The notes below the pieces were generated by a model. That model saw nothing but the letters and a program-made list of their open reading frames with translations, was not told the DNA's origin and made no database searches. A stretch of 64,000 bases of DNA, taken from positions 44,616,850-44,680,849 of the forward strand of contig CM066321.1 in assembly GCA_033807775.1 (NCBI GenBank), in the 5' to 3' direction. The translations under genes were made by a program, and so were the position numbers. The DNA is from Saussurea involucrata (taxonomy: Eukaryota > Streptophyta > Magnoliopsida > Asterales > Asteraceae). Of this stretch, positions 44,780 to 57,389 are shown piece by piece; position 1 is the stretch's first letter; each line of letters starts with the position of its first letter.

Positions 44780-45922
44780 TTTTCGGTAATGACCCGACTG
44801 CTTACATTCAAAACATGTTGGCCCTTGGATAGGACAGTTACTCAAAGTATACCTTTACCACACTTATAACATTCCGGCGTAGTCACCCGACACGGACCAA
44901 AATGTTTATTTATACATTTCTGACACCAGTCCGGTTCTCGTCGATGCTCAAAACGAGAATTCTTGACATACGCCTTGGATCTTTGAGAAGATTCTGATCG
45001 ACCTTCCCATTTTCGTTTCTCCCCCACTTGTGCCTTTTCCTCTTTGTCTCTGGCGTAAACCTCCTCTATAATATTAGCTTCTTCAATCATTTCTCTCGGT
45101 GTTAAGGCTCTGGAATTCCGAACTCTTGACATCGTGTTGGCTGGTAAACCTTTTATATATGCCTTTATCTTCTCTTTTTCAGTCGGGGCCACATGCCCCA
45201 CCAAATTCAATTTCTCCAGGAATATACGAGTGTACTCTCGTATAGATAGAGTACCCTTCTTAAGAGTTCGAAACTCTTCTTCGATTTGGTCCATTTCATT
45301 TTTATTGCAGTATTCTTCTAGAATCTTTCTTTTAAACGACTCCCACGTCATGGCGGCCAAAACCGGAGCCGTTACTGTCGATGACACGTAACATCTAAGA
45401 TCCGAATCTAACCTTCGATTCTTCGTCGCACTCACAAGCCCGAAAATCCTGTTTCATCTCTCTAATCCAATTCATGCACGCAATTGGATTATCGGAACCA
45501 GCAAATTCTGGTGGCTTGCAGCTCAAAAAGGTTTTATAAAAACAAACTTTCCCCATCCTTCTATTCACATTATGCACTGGGTTAACAGATGGAGTTACCG
45601 TACTAGTACCCATCTCCGGTCATCATGACTCAACATCTATGTCATTTAACACTTTCATAAACATATCTTGTTGTTGTGCCAGTGACGTATTCATAGCTCG
45701 CATCATACTTTCCATCATTCTGGACTCCATAGTGGATTCCGTTGTCACCGGATTAGAGGTACCGGCATTCGTTTGTTGCGCTTGACTTCCTCCTCCTCCT
45801 ATTATAGGTGGCCTTGGTGGATTCTCATAAGATCCAACCCTTTCGGGTTGCTTCTCCACCACCCATTCATTTACTGCCCTCTCTTCTGAAGAATTAGGAG
45901 ATCTGGTTGGTGTATTCACCAT
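44780..45922 (-). pseudogene. gag: gag of element H
   Basis: The start is MVNTPTRSPN at 45922, six bases from the edge of element I. A stop near 45622 and a frameshift near 45400 interrupt a Gypsy Gag core (KPPEFAGSDNP, MTWESFKRKILEEYCN, LKKGTLSIREYTRIFLEKL). Zinc-finger Cys clusters CQKC and CYKCGKG follow near 44870-44925, then the frame breaks before the protease. Confidence 0.85.
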
Positions 45923-46270
45923 CGTATTGTAACGTCCCAAAAATTACGAGGAATTTAAATTTTCGAAAATAATACATTTCACTATAATCAAACCACAAGT
46001 TAACAAATCTCATTATAATAAAAATAAACGTCTTTGTTTTAAACCGTCTAACAAAGTTTAAGCAGCGGAAAAGTTATATAATTAAATCCCCATTTAATAA
46101 AAATTTAACTTAAACAGTCTTCGCCTTGCGCCCGTGTGTACCGTCATGCCCGACTGCTACTCGCATCTGCAATCATAAAATATTGGGAAGGGGTAAACAC
46201 GAAGCTTAGTGAATTCAAACCATATATAGGATCGCAATTATATCAGCATCACCCTTAAACATACCAGCAC

Positions 46271-46596
46271 ATATATTTCTTGGAACATCCATCAAGAAAA
46301 TATATCACGATTAATAATAAGCCTTATACTCCTTGGAACGACCATCAAGAAGACATAATCACAACACATTATACCAACACATAAACTCCTTGGAACAACC
46401 ATCAAGAAGTAGCCTTATACTTCTTGGAACGACCATCAAGAAGATATAATCACAACACATTATACCAACACATAAACTCCTTGGAACAACCATCAAGAAG
46501 TAGCCTTATACTTCTTGGAACGACCATCAAGAAGATATAATCACAACACATTATACAAACGCATATACTTCTTGGAACAACCATCAAGAAGTACAT
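46271..46596 (-). repeat. Hairpin tandem array in the 3' LTR of element I
   Basis: Seven copies of a hairpin with stem CTTCTTG/CAAGAAG around GAACRACCAT are arranged as 91-bp tandem repeats of two hairpins each, preceded by one AT-rich variant (46271-46305). Flanking bases also pair and differ between units, for example ATATATTT with AAATATAT. Where one arm reads CTCCTTG, the sense RNA would form G-U pairs. The 5' LTR copy is 52317-52642. Confidence 0.75.
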
Positions 46597-47659
46597 CAAT
46601 CACAGTTCAATATATATATACACAAATATATATATTCCATAACACAATAATATCAACAAACAATTATAATTATCACACTCGAGCTATAGTAACACATATA
46701 TAATTCCCATCCTATATAGTGAGAGAACTCACCTCAAAAGCAAAGCTTATGTCCTCAACAGCAACACGAACCGGCCAACACCAGCTCACCTTTTTTCCAC
46801 CTAAATAAGTGTTAACAAATGTCAAAGTGACGCCCCAACCCAAAGCCACGACTACTAAATTATAACATACATTTTCCAGTTTTTACTCTCAACACACAGG
46901 TCTGTTCGGGACCTGTTTAACCCCTTATAAACTGATAAATCCAGAAATATTTTTCCACAATCACAAAGTCCCATGTCTTAGGGTTCCAGGGACATATCGC
47001 ACGCTCTCTAACGATTTTTCTACAATTTACTATGGATTTTACAAAACCGACTTGCAGCACAGTGAAAAACAGGACCTTTCAGTACAAAACAGAAATTTGA
47101 CACTAGCTATGGTCCGAACTGGTTTTTCCGTAAAACATAAGAAACTTACTAGACTCAGAATGGAAGATTTTGGTACTCATTTCACCCCAATACAATGTTC
47201 CTAGAAAAAGTTATGGCTTTCCCAAAACAGTGGCAGAAACTGTGAATTTCACATGAAATGACAAATGTTGTTTATAAACCCATTAAGACATAGCTTAACC
47301 CAAACAGACCCGAACAGCTTACAAGCTTACTGGAAAGGGCTATACTACGCTGGACAACAACCGTGCACTACCCACTGCCGCCTCCGGCGGTGGTGGTGGT
47401 TGGCGGCGGCGACGGTGGTTACGGTAACACCCTCCGGCGGAACCTCCCAACATCCACCGAAATGACACACCCGCAACCTCACCCCGCACACACCCGCGCC
47501 TGCACATACACCTGCACCCACCCCTCTGCCGCCACCCCGGCGGCGTGCAGCGGTGGTGGCGGCGGTTCACGGCAGAAAATGGCAAATGACAACGACAAGA
47601 AGAAAACGAACCTACCTCGGTGCGACTCCTCCTTCTCCCCGCTTCCGGCAGCAAACGAC

Positions 47660-47815
47660 GGCGTCTCTCTCTCTTCTCCGGCGAACTCTCTCTTCTCCTG
47701 CGAACTCTCTATCTCTCTCTACTCTCGGCTCACTCTCTCTTTCTCTCGGCTTTCTCTCTTTCTCTTCGCCCTCTCTCACTCTCGACTTTCTCTCTTTTCC
47801 GGCCGATCACCACAA
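47660..47815 (-). repeat. CT/GA-rich low-complexity tract in the 3' LTR of element I
   Basis: Imperfect CTCTCTCT repeats, GA-rich on the element's sense strand. Such tracts often lie in plant promoters or 5' UTRs. The 5' LTR copy is about 53738-53890. Open frames across it are low-complexity and not credible genes. Confidence 0.7.
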
Positions 47816-48122
47816 GGGAGGGGGGCGTAGGGTATTTCCTTCTCCCTTTCCTTCTTGCTAATCACGAAACACTACACACACAAAACACATAGTTTAGGTT
47901 GGAAAAGCATGGGCCGAAACTCCCATATTTTGGCCCTTTAACAAATTTGATCCCTCAACTAAATCCTTCTCGCACTCTAACCACGTTTTGACATATAACT
48001 ATTAGGTCCAATTCGACTAACCCCGTTAACGGAAACCACAATAAATAAAATTTAAAAGAAAAGAATTAATACAAAGAAATTACATACCAGGATACGGGCT
48101 TTACAACTCTCCCCCACTTGGA

Positions 48123-48220
48123 TTAGACTTCGTCCTCGAAGTCTCTGCCTACGAATAGATCTGGATAGTTCTCCCTCATCTCAACCTCAGGTTCCCAAGT
48201 CCACTTGAAACCCCTCCTAA
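48123..48220 (-). pseudogene. Last codons of a Gypsy pol in element I
   Basis: Minus strand encodes GFKWTWEPEVEMREN, YPDLFVGRDFEDEV and a TAA at 48123-48125, directly before the purine tract. It matches the WEAE, DMKSRYPQLF end of H. It is the only coding trace in element I and ties it to the same chromovirus branch. Confidence 0.75.
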
Positions 48221-51200
48221 AACTTCTCGAATACTTTTCTTACTAACGTACTCCTTCTAGGACACTGGGATTATGATCGGCAGAACACCCCAACAATTGG
48301 AATCATTCCTAGCCAAGCGACTTCGGTTGTCTCCCAACCTTAGATATTCCATACATCCCGAGTCAAATCTCAAGCTCTAACCATTCTAAAGTTGCCTACC
48401 AATATACCCAACTGGATTCTCGGATCCGATCATTCCTACCATTAACTGTCGATTAACTCCTACGAGTTCTAATAGACTCCCAAAACTTACTTTACACGCA
48501 TCATCAAACCAGTAAATTTATAATCACCCACGAAGGTCATTCCACCACAACCCTTCATCACAAGCAAGCATCTCAGGGTTACTACTACCGTCACCACAAT
48601 CACCTTAAAATCGACTACAATTCCCCGATTACACTAAAGGTGTTTGGCCTCAAGCCTAAAAGTCGACACCTAAATATACTACTTACTTCAAAAAGGTTAC
48701 TGCACAATTATTCTCTTACTTACAAAGGGCATCATTCCCTTAACTGACACTATTCGGTCTACACTAACAACACGTGTGGAATACCCAATCTTCCACCGTC
48801 TACTTATCCTTCACGCTCGCTCTAGGAAACCTAGTTACCCCGTATCAAGATACACCTTAACACCTACCTCCCAGGTATGTCTCAAGGCCCGGCACATCGG
48901 AACTACCTCTCAGGTAAGTGCCCAAGACTATATCCTCTTAGTGCCTACTGGAAAGTCAAGGTCATAACACATGAATACCGAAGTCCCACCCTGAGATACC
49001 CAACCGACCATTACCAACGACTGACTGACGTGACCAAGGATCCAATGCAAAACAGTCTACCAACAACATGTCTATCCCGGAATGACTCACTCACCCCACA
49101 TGTAAATACTCAACGTGCAATAAGTGCAAAACTGTGCAACAAAACTCCACATCGAGCCAAAAAAAAAGCGTGCAATTGACCCACGACTATCTCAAAGTCA
49201 AAACCGAGCAAAATGCTCCACGCTTGCTAGACCCATAAGTCGGTCAAAAACGCGTTTAACTAAAGTTTAAGCAAGCAATACTCTAACTCAACATTAGTCC
49301 CAAACTCGACACGGGTTAAACAAAAGAGTTTTCCAAAAGGACTCACACCCTTAAAATTCTCAAAATGACACATAACACTTATAAGCGCACTTCCCAAATG
49401 GTTTACAAAATCATTTACAATATATTTTCAACGTCAAGATTTTTCATTTCAAAAATACCGTAAGCAATAAAACTACTATTACCAGGTCGGTAGTTACGCA
49501 AAAATGGACACGCTCGTCCCACATATGAAAATCATGTTGAAAATCATTTCATTGCAGCTTAGCTTACTCACAAAACCTAAAGCGAAATAAATAATTCCTT
49601 TGAAAATGAACCGTCACGGTTCTAGTATGAATTGACTCATGACATGTATTTAAAGTAACCGCTCGACCTTACACCGAGTGCGACAAAAGCGTGCACATAA
49701 TTTCAAAATCAATTCCACGACATTTGACCCCAAAATTTCTCTTCTTCAACATAAAATGTCGTGGCACAGGGTTCACCAACAAATCTTACGCGCGTCGGCT
49801 AGTCATACAAAACGATGAAACGGTTTACAAATATATTTTTGTTAAAACACAACTGTCTCGTGTAAGTTTCAAACTTAAAGATAAAAACCAATCCGTTTCC
49901 ATCCTTTGAAAATATCGACTAAAGTCCCATAAAATCTCAAAAGGTGGGGTTCTTTAAATTGATTTCCAAGATTTCCCTAAATGGTCACATAAACAAATAA
50001 GATATGCACCTCGTGAATTTAAACCCACACGACTCAACATGCCGTAAAACAAAACTTATTTTAACCAAATCACTCAAATAGCTTTATACAGACATCGTGG
50101 AATGTAACTTTCCGTCTCAACTCTAACATATGTGGAGGAGTTCCAATGTTAAAGTCACAAGCCGTAGTCACTTGCCCAACGTTTTAAACACCACAAAACA
50201 CGGATATCATCTTACCCGAAAGAACCGTTGGAAAAATAACGAAATGAGACAAATTCTAACAAAGTTTGCACTCCCGTGATAAAACGGTTTCATACACTTT
50301 TAGAACCATATTTCAAAATCTTGTGTGTGTGCTGAACATTTCCCAAAATTCCAAAACACCATCCATAAAATGATTTGAAACACAAGAATTTGTTAATGCA
50401 ATCTATTTCAAAATCAAACTTTGTGCATGACTCAGTCGGCATTCTACGCCTCGACTCCTACTCCTCCAAATCTCTCCGATCCACTAACGTCATCCGGACA
50501 TTTAAACCTCTTAGGCAAGTTGGGAAATTACGTCAAATAATCCCTACGATTTTTCCTCAAATCAAAGTCGGCTCTATAGGCCTATGATTCTAGCACAATC
50601 ATCCATCTTGGCCCGAAACAAACATCATCCTCATCGTCACTCCAAGTGACTAATACTAGAATCGTCCTTTTATTCCAACGACTACTAATTTATAACCTTC
50701 GACACTACCCCAACGATCATCCCATCAAAGCAAATCAAGTACACACCTGTACTAGTAGGTTTACTATAGCCGTTCCTCCTTGTGATGGCTATTCTGGGTA
50801 GATATTACAACGAGTTATTAGCACATAATAATTCACACTAACAACGCTCACGCTCAACTCCTTGGATTCCTCGTGACTTTCCCCGACTCGAGCATTGATC
50901 CTGTGTTTCCGATAGTAGGAGCTCTACTACTACCTTCCACGCCTATCATCACTCGTTCCGAGTTCCATCCGATGGGTCCAAGTAGTTTCTCGCCGATAAC
51001 TACACACATATGCCCGCACCGGCATATGTACACACTTTTCCTAGCTCCCTAGGAATTCCACCCAACTCCACTACCCTTGCTATGACGAAATCCCCACTAT
51101 TCATGACGAGTCGCCTCGTGAATGCACAGTCGCACACAGTGTAAAACCGGATAGACATTCGAATATAAGATTCTATCCTACAACGGTTGGACTCAAACAA

Positions 51201-51958
51201 GAGCTGCGCAATAGAACTAAATCCGACATTCTAAGGCTATTTGGTTCCTACCGCATACAACCTATAGTGCATTCACTTAACAACTTATCAAGGCTAGCAT
51301 GAACTCCTATTAGCAAACAACAAACATGCAGTACAATGTAATAAGCACCAAACAATCCAGCACACATACTCCTATGTTCTAGAAAGCAATCTAGCATACA
51401 TACTCATATGTAAACACTCTTCCCAGCTCACTAGGAATTTCATCTCATCCCACTACCCTTGCTACCACGGAATCCCTATTAGCCATAACGAGTTGCCTCG
51501 CGAATACCCAGTCGCATGCAGCGTGAATCAAATAGACATTCGAATACAAGATTCTATCCTAGAACGGTTGGACTCAAACAAGAGCTGCGCAATAGAACTA
51601 AATCAAATATTCTAAGGCTATATGATCCTTACTGCATACAACCTATAGGCCCTTCACTTAGCAACCTACTATAACTAGTATTGATTCCTACTAGCAAGCA
51701 ATCATCATACAGTACAGTGTAAACCACATAGGCAATCTAGCATGCATACCTTATGATCTAGAAAGCGATAAATACACTAAGTACTGTACCTTCCCACTTA
51801 GCGTCGGCTGACTGTACACACTGCGCCCTCAATCACCGTTTCCCAAACGGGTTTTCCTTTTTCTTTCATTCGAAAAGATTTTAGTAAAAGGATTTAAAAT
51901 TTCATAGCCGCAACTTGAGACCAAACACAGCGAGATGTGTCTGATTCACTCAAGCTAT
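48221..51958 (-). other. Non-coding interior of element I
   Basis: On both strands I find no frame longer than about 100 codons and no gag or pol motif. The base composition is like that of the LTRs. The only internal structure I see is a tandem duplication at 51040-51780. It probably serves as packaging and replication sequence. Confidence 0.7.
51040..51780 (-). repeat. Tandem duplication of about 380 bp in element I
   Basis: Words such as GACATTCGAATA, CGGTTGGACTCAAACAAG and AAGAGCTGCGCAATAG recur about 382 bp apart, with roughly a fifth of positions changed. It lies near the 5' end of the element, next to the primer-binding site. Confidence 0.7.
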
Positions 51959-51970
51959 GCTCTGATACCA
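51959..51970 (-). other. Primer-binding site of element I
   Basis: Minus strand TGGTATCAGAGC, perfect, three bases from the LTR. Confidence 0.85.
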
Positions 51971-51973
51971 AGT

Positions 51974-54185
51974 TGTAACGTCCCAAAATTTACAAGGAAT
52001 TTAAATTTTCGAAAATAATACATTTCACTATAATCAAACCACAAGTTAACAAATCTCATTATAATAAAAATAAACGTCATTGTTTTAAACCGTCTAACAA
52101 AGTTTAAGCAGCGGAAAAGTTATATAATTAAATCCCCATTTAATAAAAATTTAAATTAAACAGTCTTCGCCTTGCGCCCGTGTGTACCGTCATGCCTGAC
52201 TGCTACTCGCAACTGCAATCATAAAATATTGGGAAGGGGTAAGCACGAAGCTTAGTGAATTCAAACCATATATAGGATCGCAATTATATCAGCATCACCC
52301 TTAAACATACCAGCACATATATTTCTTGGAACATCCATCAAGAAAATATATCACGATTAATAATAAGACTTATACTCCTTGGAACGACCATCAAGAAGAC
52401 ATAATCACAACACATTATACCAACACATAAACTCCCTGGAACAACCATCAAGAAGTAGCCTTATACTTCTTGGAACGACCATCAAGAAGATATAATCACA
52501 ACACATTATACCAACACATAAACTCCTTCGAACAACCATCAAGAAGTAGCCTTATACTTCTTGGAACGACCATCAAGAAGATATAATCACAACACATTAT
52601 ACAAACGCATATACTTCTTGGAACAACCATCAAGAAGTACATCAACCACAGTCCAATATATATATACACAAATATATATATTCCATAACACAATAATATC
52701 AACAACCAATTATAATTATCACACTCGAGCTATAGTAACACATATATAATTCTCATCCTATATAGTGAGAGAACTCACCTCAAAAGCAAAGCTTATGTCC
52801 TCAACAGCAACACGAACCGGCCAACACCAGCTCACCTTTTTTCCACCTAAATAAGTGTTAACAAATGTCAAAGTGACGCCCCAACCCAAAGCCACAACTA
52901 CTAAATTATAACATACATTTTCCAGTTTTTACTCTCAACACACAGGTCTGTTCGGGACCTGTTTAACCCCTTATAAACTGATAAATCCAGAAATATTTTT
53001 CCATAATCACAAAGTCCCGTGTCTTAGGGTTCAAGGGACATATCGCACGCGCTCTAACGATTTTTCTACAATTTACTATGGATTTTACAAAACCGACTTG
53101 CAGCACAGTGAAAAACAGGACCTTTCAGTACAAAACAGAAATTTAACACTAGCTATGGTCCGAACTGGTTTTTCCGTAAAACATAATAAACTTACTTGAC
53201 TCAGAATGGGAGATTTTGGCACTGATTTCACCCCAATACGATGTTCCTAGAAAAAGTTATGCTTTCCCAAAACAGTGGCAGAAACTGTGAATTTCACATG
53301 AAATGATAAATGTTGTTTATAAACCCATTAAGACATAGCTTAATCCAAACAGACCCGAACAGCCTACAAGCTTACTGGAAAGGGCTATACTACGCTGGAC
53401 AACAACCGTGCACTACCCACTGCCGCCTCCGGCGGTGGTGGTGGTTGGCGGTGGCGACGGTGGTTACGGTAACACCCTCGTGCGAAACCTCCCAACATCC
53501 ACCGAAACGACACACCCGCAACCTCACCCCGCACACACCCGCGCCTGCACATACACCTGCACCCACCCCTATGCCGCCACCCCGGCGGCGTGCAGCGGCG
53601 GCCCCACCGCCGGCAGCCGTGGCTGCGGCGGTGGTGGCGGCGGTTCACGGCAGAAAATGGCAAATGACAACGACAAGAAGAAAACGAACCTACCTCGGTG
53701 CGACTCCTCCTTCTCCCCGCTTCCAGCAGCAAACGATGGCGTCTCTCTCTCTTCTCCGGCGAACTCTCTCTTCTCCTGCGAACTCTCTATCTCTCTCTAC
53801 TCTCGGCTCACTCTCTCTTTCTCTCGGCTTTCTCTCTTTCTCTTCGCCCTCTCTCACTCTCGGGTTTCTCTCTTTTCCGGCCGATCACCACAAGGGAGGG
53901 GGGCGTAGGGTTTTTCCTTCTCCCTTTCCTTCTTGCTAATCACGAAACACTACACACACAAAACACATAGTTTAGGTTGGAAAAGCATGGGCCGAAACTC
54001 CCATATTTTGGCCCTTTAACAAATTTGATCCCTCAACTAAATCCTTCTCGCACTCTAACCACGTTTTGACATATATAACTATTAGGTCCAATTCGACTAA
54101 CCCCGTTAACGGAAACCACGATAAATAAAATTTAAAAGAAAAGAATTAATACAAAGAAATTACATACCGGGATACGGGCTTTACA
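51974..54185 (-). repeat. 5' LTR of element I (2,212 bp)
   Basis: Same ends as the 3' LTR. It includes the hairpin array at 52317-52642, the CT-rich tract and an additional GC-rich segment of about 33 bp near 53600-53632. Confidence 0.9.
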
Positions 54186-54536
54186 CGTATTCTGTCGAAG
54201 CACAAAAAGATAACCATAAGAAATGGCTATACATACCCGAACACATAAAACGTACTATAACTTTCATTAATTGCCATAACAATTTGGAAACAAGTATGCT
54301 TACGTAACAATATATTCATAATAACAGTAGCTAATTGAAATTATGAACATACTATACATAAGAATCCTCGTTACCATCATCACAGTTCTTAATTCACGCA
54401 TTTCCGTCGACTCTAAGACTATCCCGTCTTGGTATTTCTACTCAATCTCACAAATCATAACTTAATCATCCCATCTTAAGTCTATGTATCTTACGATCAT
54501 ACCTAGTTCACTTAAACTACAGCTTTGATACCAAAC
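54186..54536 (-). other. Leader of element H with primer-binding site
   Basis: After the CGTAT duplication this non-coding 350-bp stretch separates gag from the 5' LTR. At 54521-54533 the minus strand reads TGGTATCAAAGCT, a primer-binding site with one change. Nothing else is recognised. Confidence 0.7.
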
Positions 54537-56374
54537 TAAAACACCCTAAAACCACAGTAAATTTAAACCTTCACTTTACAAAGTCCACAACAGGTTCTTC
54601 CAAAAATTTCATACATAAATGTAAGATTAGTGACAAGTTTATATTTACAACTGATCTATTATAAACAACTGACTAATCTAAATCATAACAAATAATATCA
54701 GATTATACAGGTTGTCAATAATATCTCCAAAATAATCCTCGTTCTATTAAATCCTCCAACATATCTCGAAAAGCATAACTCTGGGACTTCTCTGCACCCA
54801 ACCTTGCTTATCCCTTCCCGAGCTAGTACCTGGTAAGAAAATTTAATTTGAAAAGATTAGGCTTACGCCTAGTGAGAACATCCAGCTTTCAAATTAAAAC
54901 TTTATGAGCTTTGAAAACCAATTTGTAAGCAAAGCATATAATTTAATCGATTCACAATATTTCTTACCGTACACATAATATCTTTCGATGTCGGGAATCA
55001 TACCCAATTCCATGAGTATGACAAACACTGAGTAAGTCATAGCATCATGCTCGAGAGCCCACTACGAATCTCCACGGATTCTAGATCATTGCTCATGTCC
55101 AAGAAATTACAATTAGTCCATGCCAAGTTCTTGGAGAGGAAGTAGAGATTACAATTAAGCCATGCCTATCTATTATCTTCCAATAGAAATTGGGAATTAC
55201 GATTAGTCCACACCTATTCCTCATTTCCATTCAACAGGAATTACGATTCGTCTACGCCTATTCCACGTTGATCAATTACACGGGAATTACGATTATTCCA
55301 CGCCTATTTCACGTGTTCTCATAATCCTACTGCATATGGATCCATTACACTTCCTAGTAAAAGTACGTATCAACCAAATCATACGTCAAATCACATTATA
55401 CTTAAAATCAAGTTATAAGTATATTCATGCGGCTAAGATTGATTTCAAGTAATAAAATGTTCCCTGTCAAAAGTTACCTGAAGCTCATTAGTTACGGAAC
55501 ATCAAAACTATCCGGACAAAATGTCCGGAACTCGTATCCGGGAACAGTCCGGGACTTGTATCCGGAAAACATAATTTGTCGGATAATTTCAAAAAACATA
55601 CCGGAAATACAAACAATCCGGATAACGTCCGGAAACCAAGGTAATCCAGGAAATATCTGGTAACCATACTATCCGGAAACTAAATCTTTACCGGATACTA
55701 CCGGAAAATAGGACTTACCCGATACTATTCTTCTTCCGGACACCTTCAAATAAGACTTTACCGGATACTATGATTTTACCCGATAACTTCGACATGCTCT
55801 AAATTTTTACCATCAAATTCCTCAATAGCTCAATACTCAGTCAAATACATATCACTACAACATTTCTAAATTAGTTAACCAATCTAACAACATGGAAATC
55901 GTACAACTTTGTTATCAATAAATCAAAAGTGAGATGAACTCACCTGGACACAACTTCGACCTAAATCAGTATCTTCGATTCCCACTTGCCTCTCCAACAG
56001 TTCGATAGTCTAATCAGGAGTTAATTTGGCTCGTCAATATCAATTCAAAAGCAATTGATTTGGAAGAGATGATCAGTTTGGTTACCGTAGGAAACCAGAC
56101 TTTGGACTCTTTCTTCTTCTTGCATAAACCGACTTCCAGGAGAAACAAAATTGAGATTCTCCCCAAATTTAGTCGGCTTCAACTCTTATCCAAATAACTA
56201 TCCTCAAATATCAAAACCCACCCCAAAGTTTACACATTCACAGTTTAGTAATTAAACTTTGACCAACTACACTTTTTAACCCTTTTAACATTTCGTTTAA
56301 AATAACACTTCCAATATTTTAAACGTTTTCCCAAAACAGTTATACGATAGTTATGGAAAATTCGAGGTGTTACA
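54537..56374 (-). repeat. 5' LTR of element H (1,838 bp)
   Basis: Minus strand from TGTAACACCTCG to GGGTGTTTTA (CA decayed to TA). It carries the stem-loop array at about 55066-55315, with two units fused into one, and a TCCGG array at about 55460-55790. It differs from the 3' LTR at many positions and by indels. Confidence 0.9.
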
Positions 56375-56684
56375 CAAGCCGAGTCATAACTATATTTAGA
56401 TTTGACCAAATATACTCCTGAGACATTCGAAGATGTACGTGTCAAAACGGTTGTGCATATGCGAGTTAAGGATCATATTGTGTTCCTATGGTCAAGGTTA
56501 GTGCTGACAGATAAGACCCTCAACCTATGGTTGACAATTATTTACCTTTGATATTTGATCGATGATTATGTACCCTCGATCGAGGATTCCTTCGCCAATG
56601 TTATACTAAAGACGTACATTTATTACATCGACCATTTTGTATGGTTTTTATTGTAGAGATAAAGACGCATGCGATCATTAATCC
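56375..56684 (+). pseudogene. Element J: Gypsy gag remnant, second part
   Basis: From the CAAGC duplication the reading LTKYTPETFEDVRVKTVVHMRVKD (about 56398-56470) continues the gag core interrupted at 39412. Beyond about 56480 I recognise nothing up to E's LTR. AATCC at 56680-56684 is E's candidate duplication. Confidence 0.65.
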
Positions 56685-56971
56685 TGTTAGGAATAAAATC
56701 ATGTTGAATGAATAGAAGTTCAAGGGTTGATTTTGTAATTGTTTAATTTGAGCCCAATTGATGTAATGGGCCATGGGCCTAAATGTTTTAGGCCTACATA
56801 TAAATAGCCTATATTGTTTAGAAAATTAGGCTAATCATCCATAATCATTAATCATTCATATTTTAAAACTCTCTCAAGCTTAATGCAATATATGGATGAC
56901 AAGTGGGAATCATATTGACTGATTTATTCTATTGATTTTTACTGATTATATGCACTAATCTGGAACTCACA
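56685..56971 (+). repeat. 5' LTR of element E (287 bp)
   Basis: From TGTTAGGAATAAAATC to CTGGAACTCACA. TATAAATA at 56799-56806. A stem TAGCCT/AGGCTA (56805-56833) corresponds to the perfect hairpin in D's LTR, with a T-A pair replaced by C-G. Confidence 0.88.
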
Positions 56972-56973
56972 AT

Positions 56974-56985
56974 TGGTATCAGAGC
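56974..56985 (+). other. Primer-binding site of element E
   Basis: TGGTATCAGAGC, perfect, two bases after the LTR. Confidence 0.85.
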
Positions 56986-57389
56986 ATACAGACGGTTCGA
57001 TTCAAAGTTCCTCAAAGGTTTCTGGTAAGAATTATGTTCAGTTTTTTTTTTGTCGACTGTGGTATTGATACTCAAAATCTCATTCTTTGATTATGATAAA
57101 ATTGCTTGATTCCGCATATACCATTTGATTAGCATTGATCTCGTTTGCGTTTCTACAATTTTTCTCGTCCATATTCGACTGTTTGAGTGTGTTATTGGCA
57201 AAATCAAGTTATTTGTTATTAGTCTCTGTTCTTGCAAAAATCTATTTTTTTTTTCAATCAAAATCTTGAATTTTTGCTTGAAAAATCGATTTGGGGAGTG
57301 TTATTTTGTTATTTTGGAAGGTTTCTAACCTTTCAGGAAAGATTGATCAACCCTAATCGCTATTCAGTCGACTTATTTAGTATCAGCCG

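Larger units (their letters stand above)
45928..48105 (-). repeat. 3' LTR of element I (2,178 bp)
   Basis: Minus strand from TGTAAAGCCCGTATCC to GGGACGTTACA. It contains a hairpin array (46271-46596), a GC-rich stretch (47360-47580) and a long CT-rich stretch (about 47660-47815; GA-rich on the sense strand). It lacks about 33 bp of GC-rich sequence present in the 5' LTR near 53600; otherwise the two are close. Confidence 0.9.
45928..54185 (-). mobile_element. Element I: large non-coding Gypsy derivative
   Basis: Two 2.2-kb LTRs (45928-48105, 51974-54185) are flanked by perfect CGTAT (45923-45927, 54186-54190). A minus-strand primer-binding site and a purine tract CCAAGTGGGGGAGAGT give orientation. 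The 3.9-kb interior has no coding except the last codons of a pol gene. This fits a large retrotransposon derivative mobilised by another Gypsy element. It landed just upstream of H's gag ATG. Confidence 0.9.
39413..56374 (-). mobile_element. Element H: Gypsy chromovirus with element I inside
   Basis: LTRs 39413-41314 and 54537-56374 are flanked by perfect CAAGC (39408-39412 and 56375-56379). Minus-strand order: LTR, primer-binding site, leader, gag, protease, reverse transcriptase, RNase H, integrase, chromodomain-like tail, purine tract, LTR. The integrase-to-tail end WKHHRGANVTWEAE suggests the Tekay/Del branch. Catalytic residues are lost, so it is inactive. Confidence 0.9.

Noticed and set aside
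46271..46596. TTCTTGGAAC words as heat-shock elements.
   Set aside because: Spacing between TTC and GAA is three bases, not the two required for alternating heat-shock units; the hairpin explanation fits better.
47363..47830. Open frames of 100-155 codons in GC- and CT-rich sequence, repeated at 53310-53939.
   Set aside because: They lie inside the two LTRs of element I, run over low-complexity DNA in several frames, and show no domain; low-complexity artefacts.
48776..49179. Frames of 63 and 100 codons within element I.
   Set aside because: No motif, no homologue in the window, and in opposite orientation to the element; chance frames.
56974..56985. TGGTATCAGAGC as a tRNA gene fragment.
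   Set aside because: Only 12 bases, placed next to an LTR end in each element; these are primer-binding sites.
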